This document shows positions 35,578 through 45,607 of a stretch of DNA of 64,000 nt, piece by piece. Made by a program: the position numbers and the translations under genes. The DNA comes from Bacteroidetes bacterium 43-93 (GTDB taxonomy: Bacteria > Bacteroidota > Bacteroidia > Chitinophagales > Chitinophagaceae): contig MKUO01000021.1 of NCBI GenBank assembly GCA_001897855.1, positions 124,001 through 188,000 of the forward strand, given 5' to 3'. The notes under the pieces were generated by a model. It did not search any database. It saw only the letters and a list, made by a program, of their open reading frames with translations, and was not told where the DNA came from. Each line of letters begins with the position of its first letter. Position 1 is the stretch's first letter.

Positions 35578-37773
35578 TTATTTCATCGTTACTACTGTTG
35601 TTTTTACTTCTTGTTTAACAGGAGCTTTAGTAGTAACGGTAGATTTACCATGAAGGTTGGCCAGTGTTGGAGCGATAACCAGCGCAACGATACTCATCAG
35701 TTTGATCAGGATGTTCATGGACGGGCCGGAAGTATCTTTAAAAGGATCACCAACAGTATCACCTGTAACTGATGCTTTGTGTGGATCTGATTTTTTATAG
35801 TAAATCTCGCCGTTGATCTCCACACCTTTTTCAAAAGATTTTTTAGCATTATCCCATGCACCACCTGCGTTGTTCTGGAACATGCCCATCAATACGCCGC
35901 TAACAGTAGCGCCTGCCAGCATACCACCGAGCGCTTCAGGGCCTACCAGGAAACCAACAGTCAGAGGAGCGATCAGGGCTATTGCGCCAGGCAATACCAT
36001 TTTCTTGATAGATGCTTCTGTAGATATAGCCACACATTTATCGTATTCAGGTTTGCCTGTGCCTTCCATAATGCCGGGAATAGTACGGAATTGGCGGCGT
36101 ACCTCTTCCACCATTGCCATTGCTGCTTCACCCACGGCGCGTATGGCGAGGGAAGAGAAGATGAAAGGTATCATACCGCCTACAAACAGCATAGCCAGTA
36201 CATCCGCTTTATAGATATCAATACCGCTGATGCCGGCAACGCCTACATAAGCAGCGAAGAGTGCTAATGCTGTAAGCGCTGCAGAAGCGATAGCGAAACC
36301 TTTACCGGTAGCCGCAGTGGTATTACCCACTGCATCCAGCACGTCTGTTTTTTCACGAACTTCTTTAGGCAGTTCGCTCATTTCTGCAATACCGCCTGCA
36401 TTATCTGCGATAGGGCCGAATGCATCGATCGCCAGCTGCATAGCAGTAGTAGCCATCATACCGGCGGCAGCGATAGCCACGCCGTAAAGACCTGCCATTG
36501 CAAAAGAACCCCAGATGCCGCCTGCCAATACTAATATTGGGAGGAAAGTACTTTCCATACCCATTGCCAAACCACCGATAACGTTGGTAGCGTGGCCGGT
36601 TGCAGATTGACGTATAATGCTCAGAACAGGACGTTTACCCATTGCTGTGTAGTACTCTGTAATGATGCTCATTAGGGTACCTACTGCAAGGCCAATGATG
36701 ATGGCGCCAAACACCTGCATGTTCGTAAATTCATGTCCGCGCAATACCATTGATTGTGGCAGTATATACATCACCAGGAAGTAAGAAAGAATTGCTGTGA
36801 GGATCATAGAACCCCAGTTACCCATATTCAATGCTTTTTGTACCGCATTGGTGCTGATGCCTGCGTTATCAGAGATACGTACCATCCATGTCCCGATGAT
36901 AGAAAGTACAATACCTGTACCGGCTATCAGCATAGGTAATAATATAGGTCCGAAACCATTGAAATTGTCAACCACGCCGGGGTTGTTCACCACCTCGCGG
37001 CCCAATACCATGGTAGCCAGTACCGTAGCAACATAAGAACCAAACAGATCGGCACCCATACCGGCCACATCACCTACGTTATCGCCCACGTTATCGGCAA
37101 TAGTGGCAGGGTTGCGCGGGTCATCTTCAGGAATACCTGCTTCTACCTTACCTACGAGGTCGGCGCCCACGTCGGCAGCCTTGGTATAGATACCCCCGCC
37201 TACACGGGCAAAAAGGGCAATACTTTCAGCACCCAGGGAGAAACCGGTGAGCACCTCGATAGCGCGTTCCATTTCTTCGCTATTCACCATAGCATCTGGG
37301 GCAAACATCATTTTGAAAACTATGAACAAGCTGCCGAGGCCAAGAACCGCCAGGCCGGCAACACCCAGGCCCATTACAGAACCACCGCCAAAAGATACCG
37401 CCAGTGCTTTGCTAAGGCTTGTACGCGCAGCATTTGCGGTACGAACATTTGCTTTTGTGGCAATGCGCATACCGATAAAACCTGCCAGGGCGCTAAAAAC
37501 AGCACCGATAACGAAAGCGAGTGCAATAACCGGGCTCGACTTAGGATTGCTATAGCCCATGAAGCCGAGCAGCAGGCCTGCGATGATCACAAAATACGTG
37601 AGTATTTTATATTCAGCTTTCAAAAAGGCCATAGCGCCTTCGGCTATGTATTTAGAAATCTCTTTCATGCGGTCGTTTCCCGCATCTTGTTTGCCCACCC
37701 AGGAGCCTTTTATCATCGTGTACACCAGCGCGAGCAGCCCGAAAGCCGGTACGAGATAGAAAAGTGAATTCAT
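35578..37773 (-). CDS. hppA: Membrane-bound ion-pumping pyrophosphatase, K+-dependent type
   Basis: A 731-residue inner-membrane pump with about 16 helices that couples hydrolysis of pyrophosphate to export of H+ or Na+. Substrate loops are clear: [20 protein letters not shown] near residue 190, then [22 protein letters not shown], and [16 protein letters not shown] near 450. The signature [13 protein letters not shown] near residue 484 has Ala where K+-independent enzymes have Lys (GNTTKAT), so this is the K+-dependent class, in which Na+ pumping is common. Whether it moves Na+, H+ or both is not settled here. A basic tail of about 25 residues ([16 protein letters not shown] at the end) is extra. 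It has its own promoter element and terminator. Confidence 0.94.
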   Translation of the reverse strand: MNSLFYLVPAFGLLALVYTMIKGSWVGKQDAGNDRMKEISKYIAEGAMAFLKAEYKILTYFVIIAGLLLGFMGYSNPKSSPVIALAFVIGAVFSALAGFIGMRIATKANVRTANAARTSLSKALAVSFGGGSVMGLGVAGLAVLGLGSLFIVFKMMFAPDAMVNSEEMERAIEVLTGFSLGAESIALFARVGGGIYTKAADVGADLVGKVEAGIPEDDPRNPATIADNVGDNVGDVAGMGADLFGSYVATVLATMVLGREVVNNPGVVDNFNGFGPILLPMLIAGTGIVLSIIGTWMVRISDNAGISTNAVQKALNMGNWGSMILTAILSYFLVMYILPQSMVLRGHEFTNMQVFGAIIIGLAVGTLMSIITEYYTAMGKRPVLSIIRQSATGHATNVIGGLAMGMESTFLPILVLAGGIWGSFAMAGLYGVAIAAAGMMATTAMQLAIDAFGPIADNAGGIAEMSELPKEVREKTDVLDAVGNTTAATGKGFAIASAALTALALFAAYVGVAGISGIDIYKADVLAMLFVGGMIPFIFSSLAIRAVGEAAMAMVEEVRRQFRTIPGIMEGTGKPEYDKCVAISTEASIKKMVLPGAIALIAPLTVGFLVGPEALGGMLAGATVSGVLMGMFQNNAGGAWDNAKKSFEKGVEINGEIYYKKSDPHKASVTGDTVGDPFKDTSGPSMNILIKLMSIVALVIAPTLANLHGKSTVTTKAPVKQEVKTTVVTMK

Positions 37774-37804
37774 ATAAGCTATACAATTATTAAATGAGTG
37801 GCAG

Positions 37805-37812
37805 CAAATATA
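37805..37812 (-). promoter_or_regulatory. Candidate -7 promoter element of hppA
   Basis: The minus strand reads TATATTTG, matching TAnnTTTG; predicted start near 37798, about 25 bases before the ATG at 37773. Confidence 0.5.
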
Positions 37813-37939
37813 GAAGTTTGACTTATAAAAACATAGGTTTTATGTACATGTAAGGCTGTAAATGATGGAACAATTTTTGTATTTATCTATTATATGCAAT
37901 AAACATATTCTTAACAACTGAATATTTACTTTTACTTAG

Positions 37940-38506
37940 GTGGCGCAAGGAGATTATAAAAAATTATCTGACGAGGAATTAATATTCCGATATGCGCATA
38001 GAAACGAGCAAGCGGCGTTTACCTGCCTGTTCGATCGCTATGGCCACCTTGTGTATGGCGTATGCCTGAAATACCTGAAAGAAACGGAAGCTGCAAAGGA
38101 TGCCATGCAGCAGATTTTCATTAAACTGCTAGACGACCTGAAGAGGTTCAAAATAGAAAATTTCAAACCCTGGCTATACCAGGTGGCCAAAAACCACTGT
38201 TATATGCAGCTACGCAGGCCAATGCCGGTTGTAAATAATAAAATTGAGGATGGGTATATGGAATTTGAGGAAGACTGGCATCATAAGATAGAGCAGGAGC
38301 AATTGCTGGATAAGCTGGAAACTGCCATTAAAGAGCTAACCGGGGAACAAAGAATATGCATTGAACTATTTTACCTGCAAAAAAAGACTTACCAGGAAAT
38401 AGCGATACAGACCGGCTATACACTGATGCAGGTAAAAAGCGCCATACAAAATGGCCGACGGAACTTAAAAAATAAACTGGAGGCGTCAAGGAACGTGCAA
38501 TTATGA
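37940..38506 (+). CDS. ECF-type RNA polymerase sigma factor
   Basis: A 188-residue sigma-70 family regulator of the ECF group. Region 2 (about residues 25-95) has FTCLFDRYGHLVYGVCLKYL and AKDAMQQIFIKLL for -10 recognition and core binding, and KPWLYQVAKNHCYMQLRR. Region 4 (about 125-180) has ICIELFYLQKKTYQEIAIQT, the helix-turn-helix for the -35 element. The start is GTG at 37940 (VAQGDYKKL); no upstream ATG fits. Its last four bases overlap the first of the next gene (ATGA), which encodes a zinc-finger membrane protein, a layout typical of a sigma factor and its anti-sigma factor. Confidence 0.9.
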   Translation: MAQGDYKKLSDEELIFRYAHRNEQAAFTCLFDRYGHLVYGVCLKYLKETEAAKDAMQQIFIKLLDDLKRFKIENFKPWLYQVAKNHCYMQLRRPMPVVNNKIEDGYMEFEEDWHHKIEQEQLLDKLETAIKELTGEQRICIELFYLQKKTYQEIAIQTGYTLMQVKSAIQNGRRNLKNKLEASRNVQL

Positions 38507-39687
38507 GCAACGCGCAGTTGATACATATCTTCGACAACAGCACCTGCCTTACTAAAAAGCAGATGCGCGACTACGTGGGTGGCAAAATGACCAACGAGGA
38601 AGCTCATGCCGTGGAAGTGCATCTGAACAGTTGCCCGCTCTGCAGTGACGCTGTGGAGGGTTTGTTTGAACAACAGGAGGGCGGCCTTGCAATCATGCAC
38701 GAACTGAACACTGATTTTCTGAAAGATCATTTTGGGCTCAGTAACCCGCAGGTACATCTTAATTCGATGGCTGCAACACAATCTGTAAGAAAACATGTTC
38801 CGCGAGAGAAGAAACCGGCTAAAACAACTGTCCTTTCATGGCGCAGTACATCTTTAGCTGCAGGGCTATTATTGCTGGCGGGGTTAATATGGTTTTACCG
38901 GGTAGATCACCGCGCGCCCGAGCCTATTGCGAAGGTGACAGACAACCTATCCAAGCAATCGCCTGAAATAGCCGGCAAGCCGGGAGAACCGGTGGCTGGC
39001 AATGCAATAGCCATGAACGAGCCTAAAGCAGAGAAGAGATCTGTAGTACAGGCAATAACACAGTCAGCGCCCGAAAACATCACTGCATCTTTAGATAAAA
39101 GTGCTGAAGCGACACCGGCAACATTAGCAGCGGTGGCAGATACAGAACCTGGAGTTGTGCAGAAAGAAGAAGTTATGGTAGCAAAGGCGCCACCTGTTGC
39201 TGAAGGACCTAAACTTGCGAAAACTGAAGCAGCAGATAAATTGCCTGCATCTACGCCTGCCGTTGCAACTGCTTCTACATCTTCATATCAACCATCATTT
39301 GGCAATAGCTATTCCAATAGCAAAACTGAGGCTTATCAAATATCAGGAGCGCGCAGCAGTAAAATGGCTTACACAGTTGATGGTGTACGCACGCAGGATA
39401 AAAAGTCGAATATTGCTAAGGCAACTACAACAGAACCTGACAAGCTAGATGCTGCTGATCAGCTTTATCTCCGGAAAAACTACGGAGATGCGCTGAATTT
39501 ATATGCAAAGGAAATGCATGCTGCAGATGCAGACCGTAAGCAGGCTGCTATGTTAGGTGCTGCACGTTGCTATCTCGCTCTTGGCAATAATGCCCAGGCA
39601 AAGAAATTACTTCAAAACCTTGTAGATTCCTCTAATGGCTCTGTGCGCAGGCATGCGCGGAGATTGTTGAGGGAGATAGGGGAGTAA
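38503..39687 (+). CDS. Putative membrane anti-sigma factor with zinc-finger and TPR-like tail
   Basis: A 394-residue protein, translationally coupled to the sigma factor. The N-terminal cytoplasmic part contains HLNSCPLC near residue 42, the H-x3-C-x2-C zinc-binding core of anti-sigma factors. One membrane helix lies near 110-130 (SLAAGLLLLAGLIWFY). The periplasmic part begins with a low-complexity Ala/Pro/Glu-rich linker of roughly 130 residues, then AYQISGARSSKMAYTVDGVR, and ends in TPR-like helices (YGDALNLYAKEM, GNNAQAKKLLQNLV). I infer that it holds the sigma factor at the membrane until an envelope signal is sensed by the C-terminal part. No peptidase cleavage site was identified. Confidence 0.75.
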   Translation: MSNAQLIHIFDNSTCLTKKQMRDYVGGKMTNEEAHAVEVHLNSCPLCSDAVEGLFEQQEGGLAIMHELNTDFLKDHFGLSNPQVHLNSMAATQSVRKHVPREKKPAKTTVLSWRSTSLAAGLLLLAGLIWFYRVDHRAPEPIAKVTDNLSKQSPEIAGKPGEPVAGNAIAMNEPKAEKRSVVQAITQSAPENITASLDKSAEATPATLAAVADTEPGVVQKEEVMVAKAPPVAEGPKLAKTEAADKLPASTPAVATASTSSYQPSFGNSYSNSKTEAYQISGARSSKMAYTVDGVRTQDKKSNIAKATTTEPDKLDAADQLYLRKNYGDALNLYAKEMHAADADRKQAAMLGAARCYLALGNNAQAKKLLQNLVDSSNGSVRRHARRLLREIGE

Positions 39688-39715
39688 ATTAATTTATCTA
39701 TTTACATATATAAAG

Positions 39716-39748
39716 AAAAGAACCCCCGCAAAAAGCGGAGGTTCTTTT
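39716..39748 (+). terminator. Terminator after the anti-sigma gene
   Basis: Stem AAAAGAACCCCCGC (39716-39729) with GCGGAGGTTCTTTT (39735-39748), one mismatch, loop AAAAA. Confidence 0.78.
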
Positions 39749-39964
39749 AATAAGGCTTGTAGGGCAAATGGTGTAGCATACAGGGGCTGTGCGATTCCAA
39801 AAAACACATATCCTAATCTCCCCACTGTAAAAATATATTAATTCTATGAATAAACCTGTAGAATTTATTTAAGTGTTATTTATTTAATGTGTTTTTTTAA
39901 AAACCTAAAGTCACCCTTTCCGCGTAAGATCTGTTTTGTATTTTGAGCCCTTGTTTTTAGCCTT

Positions 39965-42900
39965 ATGAAGAAAATTATAGCCGCGCTGGCATTGGGACTT
40001 CTTGCGTTCCGGTGCGGTGCGCAGGAAGGGGAGTACAGAAGCGTTAATAATCCGCTTTACTGGAAAAATCGAAAGCCCGATGCGGCCTACTGGCAGCAGG
40101 ACGTAGCGTATAAGATCAAAGCCTCGATAGATGAAGAAACCAATGTCATCTCGGCATCAGAAACACTTGATTACTGGAACAATTCGCCCGATACACTGCG
40201 GTTTGTTTATTTCCACCTGTGGCAAAATGCCTTTGTGAAGGGCTCTCACCTGCATGAACTGGAAGAAGCACAGCATGTAAAAGGCCGCCTTGGGAAATAT
40301 GAAAAGCAAGGGTTAGGTACTGTAGTTGATGGAATAAAAGTGAATGGAGAAGCACTGGCCACCGAGCTGGATAATACAATACTTAAAGTGTATCTGCCAC
40401 GTCCGCTATATCCCGGCGGTAAGGTGAGCTTTGCCATGGACTTTAAAACCTATTATGATAACGGATCTACCCGCCGCCGCATGCAGATGTGGGACGCATG
40501 GGGCTATAAACATTACAATGGTGTGCAATGGTTCCCTAAGATATGTGTGTATGACCGCAAATTTGGCTGGGATACTTACCAGCACCTGAACAAAGAATTC
40601 TATGGTGATTTTGGCAGCTATGATGTGACACTGGATTTTGCATCTAATTACATTGTAGAAGCAACAGGCACGCTCATCAATCGCAAAGAAGTGCTGCCTG
40701 ATGACCTGCGTGCAAAGCTGGATGTAAAAAACTTTAAAGACAAAAAATGGGATGAGAAACCTTCAGAGATCATCCCATATGTAAAAGGACAACGCAAGAG
40801 CTGGCATTTTAAAGCTATCAATGTGCACGATTTTGCCTTTACCGCAGATCCTTCTTACCGCATATCTACCGCCTATTGGAATGGAGTAGAATGCGTGGGG
40901 CTGGTACAGGAACCGCACGCAAGCGGCTGGCAGAATAGTGGTGAACTGGTGGCTAAGATCATACAAACCTTTTCGCAGGATATAGGCATGTATCAGTACC
41001 CGAAAATGGTAGCAGCAGATGCGCGCGATGGTATGGAATACCCGATGCTGACGCTGGATGGCGGCAAAGCACCTACCTACGATGGTTTGCTGGTGCATGA
41101 AATAGGGCATAACTGGTTTTACGGGCAGGTAGGCAGCAATGAAACTTATCGTGCAGCTTTGGACGAAGGATTCACGCAATTTCTTACTGCATGGGGGCTG
41201 CGCAAGATAGATGGCGAAAATATGGTGACAGAAAAGCCAAAGAGTTTTTATCGCAGATGGTTTAATGAGCCAACCAATACCCTGGACCGTAATGTGATGA
41301 ATGCATACCTGGTGGATGCATTGAATAAAAATGAACTGCCGCTAAACACGCATTCTAATGACTTCCACGATGCACTGGGGCATGAAGGAGGATACAGGAA
41401 TGTATATTTTAAAACGGCTACCATGCTGTATAATCTTCAATACACATTGGGCGATGATCTGTTTTTGAAGACATTGCAACACTATTTCGATCAATGGCGT
41501 TTTGCACATCCTTATTTTGAGGATTTCCGCAACTCCATAATACAGTACACGCACCAGGACCTGAACTGGTTTTTTGATGAATGGCTGGAAACTACCAAGA
41601 CCATTGATTACGGTATCAAAAATATTCACCGCATCAGTAAAGATAGCTTTGCTATCAACTTTTACAGGAAGGGGCAAATGCAGATGCCGATAGATTTTAC
41701 AGTAACGGATAAGAAAGGTAACCAGCGTGATTTTTACATTCCAAATACATGGTTTGAAAAGAAAACAACTGCAACTACATTACCTAAATGGTATGGGTGG
41801 GGTAAACTGCACGATACGTATACCGCACGCATCGAGGCACCTAATGGTGTACGCCATGTGCAGATAGACACTTCTTACCGACTGGCGGATGTGGATGAAC
41901 TGGATAATTATAAAACAAGAGGTTTGCCTATATCGCCCAAAGCAATAGTGGTGAAATTTGATGCAGGATTGTATAACCCGACTGACAGAAAGCACAAGCG
42001 TATGTACATACGCCCTGATATCTGGTATAATACGGTAGATGGTATCAAACTGGGTGGACATATTGAAAGTGACTATTTCAATACCATCAATAAAGTAGAT
42101 GCCGCTGTATGGTGGAATACACATATAGGACAAGCTGACCGATACCAAAGCTTTAAAAGTGAGGGTTGGTATGATAAATACGTGGCTCTGAATTATACCT
42201 TTAACTATTCATCGCCGCTAACACGTAATACACCTAAGCTGCTGAAACAATTGAGCTCGCGCTGGCTGGATGGATTATGGTATCATCGTGCAGGGCTTAC
42301 ATGGCTGGCAGATGGCAATAATACATTCAATGGTAATGCACAAACCATGTGGCGTCCGTTGAGCTATGATCATGATTATCTTATCTATAAAGATGAATGG
42401 AGTAGTGGTAGAGCATTGCCTAATTCTTCTGTAAATGCATCATGGACCCATACATATGGTTATGTGCATGGTACCGGTATGTATAAAGTAAGCATCAGGG
42501 CACCATTCCTTGCGGGTAACAGTCCTAATGCATTTAACTACTCCTATGCGCAGTTTGAATCGATCAACAACAATAAGCTGGGCAAACTGGAGATCAAGAC
42601 AAGATTGTTTGGGCGGTATGGACGTGGCACCAATTTGCCGTATGAAAGCTTGCTATGGATAGCAGGCGCAAACCCTGAGGAAATGATGGAGAATAAATAC
42701 ACGCGCACACATAGCTTCTTACCTGATGACTGGACAGGCCTGTCTCAAACTGATATAGGCCATTTTCAACAAGGCGGAGGGTTGAATCTTCGTGGTTATG
42801 CAGGTTACCTGGTTGCTGATGACAGGAATGGGAATGTACTGATAGGCTACAAAGGACGTAGTGGTGCATCGGCAAGTGCTGAAGTAGATTTTGATGGATA

Positions 42901-43216
42901 CTTTAAAGTACAGCCCCGGGGAGTGAAAGATTACCTGCACCTGGACGCTTATCTATTTGCAGATGCCGGTGCCATAGAGTTAAGTAATGCGAATGTGCTG
43001 ACCTTGCCCTACATTGCACCTACTACCATGTGGAGTAACCTGCGTGTAGATGCAGGGCTGGGACTTGCACTGACGATAAAGAAATGGGGCGTATTTGAAA
43101 AAGCAAATCCGCTAACCCTGAGATTTGATATGCCATTCTTTATCAACAGGCCACCAAATGCTAATCCGCAATATTGGGCATTCCGTTATGTAGTAGGCAT
43201 CAACAGGACATTTTAA
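39965..43216 (+). CDS. M1 family zinc aminopeptidase fused to a C-terminal outer-membrane barrel-like domain
   Basis: A 1083-residue exported protein, signal peptide MKKIIAALALGLLAFRCGA. The N-terminal beta domain and thermolysin-like core (to about residue 580) carry the metal site HEIGHNW, with His378, Glu379 and His382, and the third ligand Glu401 (HEXXH-x18-E), as in M1 aminopeptidases. The usual GAMEN-like exopeptidase motif appears as DGMEYPM just upstream. Residues about 650-1083 are unlike M1 enzymes: alternating strands, FQQGGGLNLRGYAGYL and ending INRTF, with an R-G-Y motif like that in loop 6 of Omp85 barrels and a C-terminal aromatic residue. I infer that the enzyme is anchored in the outer membrane by its own barrel. 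Terminal Phe supports this. Substrate unknown. Confidence 0.85.
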   Translation: MKKIIAALALGLLAFRCGAQEGEYRSVNNPLYWKNRKPDAAYWQQDVAYKIKASIDEETNVISASETLDYWNNSPDTLRFVYFHLWQNAFVKGSHLHELEEAQHVKGRLGKYEKQGLGTVVDGIKVNGEALATELDNTILKVYLPRPLYPGGKVSFAMDFKTYYDNGSTRRRMQMWDAWGYKHYNGVQWFPKICVYDRKFGWDTYQHLNKEFYGDFGSYDVTLDFASNYIVEATGTLINRKEVLPDDLRAKLDVKNFKDKKWDEKPSEIIPYVKGQRKSWHFKAINVHDFAFTADPSYRISTAYWNGVECVGLVQEPHASGWQNSGELVAKIIQTFSQDIGMYQYPKMVAADARDGMEYPMLTLDGGKAPTYDGLLVHEIGHNWFYGQVGSNETYRAALDEGFTQFLTAWGLRKIDGENMVTEKPKSFYRRWFNEPTNTLDRNVMNAYLVDALNKNELPLNTHSNDFHDALGHEGGYRNVYFKTATMLYNLQYTLGDDLFLKTLQHYFDQWRFAHPYFEDFRNSIIQYTHQDLNWFFDEWLETTKTIDYGIKNIHRISKDSFAINFYRKGQMQMPIDFTVTDKKGNQRDFYIPNTWFEKKTTATTLPKWYGWGKLHDTYTARIEAPNGVRHVQIDTSYRLADVDELDNYKTRGLPISPKAIVVKFDAGLYNPTDRKHKRMYIRPDIWYNTVDGIKLGGHIESDYFNTINKVDAAVWWNTHIGQADRYQSFKSEGWYDKYVALNYTFNYSSPLTRNTPKLLKQLSSRWLDGLWYHRAGLTWLADGNNTFNGNAQTMWRPLSYDHDYLIYKDEWSSGRALPNSSVNASWTHTYGYVHGTGMYKVSIRAPFLAGNSPNAFNYSYAQFESINNNKLGKLEIKTRLFGRYGRGTNLPYESLLWIAGANPEEMMENKYTRTHSFLPDDWTGLSQTDIGHFQQGGGLNLRGYAGYLVADDRNGNVLIGYKGRSGASASAEVDFDGYFKVQPRGVKDYLHLDAYLFADAGAIELSNANVLTLPYIAPTTMWSNLRVDAGLGLALTIKKWGVFEKANPLTLRFDMPFFINRPPNANPQYWAFRYVVGINRTF

Positions 43217-43235
43217 ATCAGGGCTTAATTCCACT

Positions 43236-43268
43236 AAAAAAGCAGCAGATATTATCTGCTGCTTTTTT
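43236..43268. terminator. Bidirectional terminator after the M1 peptidase gene
   Basis: A 15-bp stem AAAAAAGCAGCAGAT (43236-43250) with ATCTGCTGCTTTTTT (43254-43268), loop ATT. Also lies downstream of the minus-strand ORF ending at 43289. Confidence 0.88.
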
Positions 43269-43288
43269 AATTTCTAATTCCTTTTAGC

Positions 43289-43489
43289 TTACCAGAACTT
43301 TACTATCTGCTGTACCAATTTGGTATTCGTAGTCTTAAATATCAATGTGTAGATACCGCGAAACAACGTACTAATGTCCAGCGTAAGATCGTCAAAGGGT
43401 TGCAGGTGCGTTTCGTAACATACCCTGCCATTCATGTCCACTACCATCAAAGAGCATACTTCTGCTTCTTTGTTCTTAATGTTGATCAT
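43289..43489 (-). pseudogene. Orphan T9SS sorting-domain fragment
   Basis: A 66-residue open frame whose sequence aligns with the later half of T9SS type A sorting domains: CSLMVVDMNGRVCYETHLQP, LDISTLFRGIYTLIF, and a final KLVQQIVKFW. It lacks a signal peptide and the NP motif that opens such domains; in the same frame a stop codon lies 13 codons upstream of the ATG. It is therefore most likely the remnant of a lost cargo gene. It may instead be a real short protein, which would be odd because a sorting domain without signal peptide cannot reach the T9SS. It ends beside a strong terminator. Confidence 0.45.
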
Positions 43490-43706
43490 CTTTTGTTCGT
43501 ACTTTTTGGGTTTTTCAATGCGCCTTCACGGTACTAAGCAATAGGTACAGGTGAGAACAATTCGCCTGTCAAAATGTTTATTTATTGTTTGGAACACTCG
43601 CTCAGCAACACTTCTTCCACACTATTTGTAAAAGGGTTAAAAGTAGGTTACTTTACTTGTGTAAGTACATCTAAAGTATCAAATTTTCATGTTATAAAAA
43701 AAATAA

Positions 43707-43730
43707 AATCGCTTAAAATATTAAGCGATT
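43707..43730 (-). terminator. Terminator of the amidophosphoribosyltransferase gene
   Basis: A 10-bp stem AATCGCTTAA (43707-43716) with TTAAGCGATT (43721-43730), loop AATA, with a T-rich tract on the minus strand. Confidence 0.83.
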
Positions 43731-43758
43731 GTTATTCAATAAAATATGCGAGGAGGCA

Positions 43759-45600
43759 TCAATATCCACGGCCTTCTTTGCGCTCCATATAGTTCATAAA
43801 TGCCTTATTGGCTACACGGTTACCGCCCGGGGTAGGGTAGTTGCCGGTAAAGTACCAATCGCCATGATTATCAGGGCATGCATTGTACAACCCTTCTATT
43901 GATTGATAGATGATGTCAACTTCTGCAGTCACGTCATCAGGCCTTAGCAATTGCGCTATTTTTTCACTTACTTCTTCAGCAGAGAAAGGAGCATACACGG
44001 CCTGTACATAGTTCTTTTTACTCAGTTCGCCGGCAGCTTCTGCATCTTTACATTTTTGGAACGTATCGATGAGCACTTGTTCCCTGCCGGTTTCTTTCAA
44101 TAAAGCAACAGCAGCCTGGAACGCGATGAAATCGCCCATACGGCTCATGTCAATGCCGTAACAATCGGGATATCGGATCTGCGGAGCAGACGATACAATG
44201 ATGATGCGTTTAGGGCCAAGGCGATCGAGCATTTTAATAATGCTTTCTTTGAGCGTAGTACCACGGACTATAGAATCATCTATTATTACAAGCGTATCTA
44301 CTCCTGGCTCTACGGTACCATAGGTGATATCATAAACGTGCTGCACCATTTCGTTACGGCTTGCATCTTCCGTAATAAACGTGCGCATCTTTACGTCTTT
44401 AATGGCTATTTTTTCTATACGCACCCTGCGGCTGATCAGCTCTTCAATTTCTTCACTATTGAGCTTGCCCGATGTAATGCGTTCCAGTTTTATTTGGTTC
44501 AGGAATTGCTCTAAACCTTTGATCAAACCATAGAAAGCGGTTTCTGCTGTATTAGGAATAAAGGAAACAATTGTGTGTTTCAATTTTCCATCTACAGCCT
44601 GCAACACCTTATCTGCAAGATTGCGGCCTAGCTGCTTGCGTTCTTTGTATATATCCTTATCGCTACCGCGGCTGAAATAGATACGTTCGAAACTGCAGGC
44701 AGTGATCGGTTTTTCAGGCAATATACGCGGATTGCTAAAACTGCCATCGCCCTTTACGATCACCGCATGGCCCGGCTGTAATTCATGTACTTCCTCAAGG
44801 GGTACGTGAAAAGCCGTCATGATTGCAGGCCTTTCTGATGCAACAACCACCACTTCGTCATTACGGAAGAAGTAAGCAGGACGTATGCCGTTGGCATCAC
44901 GCAGCACAAAGCTATCGCCATTGCCGATAAGGCCGCTGCATACAAATCCACCATCAAAATGTATAGCGGCTTGTTTTAGCACACCTTCCAGGTTCAGCGA
45001 TTGCGGATTGGCATCATCTGCCTGGCAGAGGTAATAATGTATGGTTTCGATCATGGCGCCCAGGTCACTCTCACGTATTGTGGTAGTGGGATGAGCATCC
45101 AGCATCTTAAACAGTTCGTCTGTATTTACCAGGTTGAAGTTGCCCGCCATGGTAAGATTGCGGGTAGGGTTGATATTCGGCTTCAGGAAAGGGTGGCAAA
45201 ATTCCACATTATTCTTTCCTTGCGTACCATAGCGAAGGTGCCCCAACAATACCTCGCCCATAAAGCGCACATAGCCCTTTAGCAAACCGGGATGTTGCAG
45301 TATTTCAGGATACATTTTTTCCAGTTCAGCCACTTCCTGCTGCACATTCTGGAAGATCTGTGAAATAGCATTCGCGCCGCTGATGCGCAGGCGATGCATA
45401 AACTGGTGTCCCGGCTCTACATTTAGCTTAACGGTAGCAATACCGGCGCCATCCTGGCCGCGGTTATGCTGTTTCTCCATCAGGAGGTATAATTTGTTAA
45501 GACCGTAGAAAGCAGTACCGTATTTGCGGTGGTAATATGCCAGTGGCTTCAGGAGGCGTATATAAGCCAAACCACATTCGTGGTGTATCGCGTCAGACAT
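43759..45600 (-). CDS. purF: Amidophosphoribosyltransferase (long Bacteroidota form)
   Basis: A 613-residue cytoplasmic enzyme that makes phosphoribosylamine from PRPP and glutamine, the first step of purine synthesis. The N-terminal glutamine amidotransferase part has the nucleophile in MSDAIHHECGLA (Cys9, after a short propeptide) and EKQHNRGQDGAGIA. The phosphoribosyltransferase part has the PRPP loop TLVIIDDSIVRGTTL. The protein is about 100 residues longer than usual PurF, with insertions in both halves, as in the second, long PurF homologue seen in many Bacteroidota. It may therefore be an accessory or divergent form; a standard copy may exist elsewhere. A -7 element lies only seven bases before the ATG. 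Confidence 0.85.
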   Translation of the reverse strand: MSDAIHHECGLAYIRLLKPLAYYHRKYGTAFYGLNKLYLLMEKQHNRGQDGAGIATVKLNVEPGHQFMHRLRISGANAISQIFQNVQQEVAELEKMYPEILQHPGLLKGYVRFMGEVLLGHLRYGTQGKNNVEFCHPFLKPNINPTRNLTMAGNFNLVNTDELFKMLDAHPTTTIRESDLGAMIETIHYYLCQADDANPQSLNLEGVLKQAAIHFDGGFVCSGLIGNGDSFVLRDANGIRPAYFFRNDEVVVVASERPAIMTAFHVPLEEVHELQPGHAVIVKGDGSFSNPRILPEKPITACSFERIYFSRGSDKDIYKERKQLGRNLADKVLQAVDGKLKHTIVSFIPNTAETAFYGLIKGLEQFLNQIKLERITSGKLNSEEIEELISRRVRIEKIAIKDVKMRTFITEDASRNEMVQHVYDITYGTVEPGVDTLVIIDDSIVRGTTLKESIIKMLDRLGPKRIIIVSSAPQIRYPDCYGIDMSRMGDFIAFQAAVALLKETGREQVLIDTFQKCKDAEAAGELSKKNYVQAVYAPFSAEEVSEKIAQLLRPDDVTAEVDIIYQSIEGLYNACPDNHGDWYFTGNYPTPGGNRVANKAFMNYMERKEGRGY

Positions 45601-45607
45601 GAGGCTG

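Noticed and set aside
43574-43792. 72-codon plus-strand frame across the purF terminator
   Set aside because: It crosses a strong terminator hairpin and enters the purF coding region antisense; no homology features.
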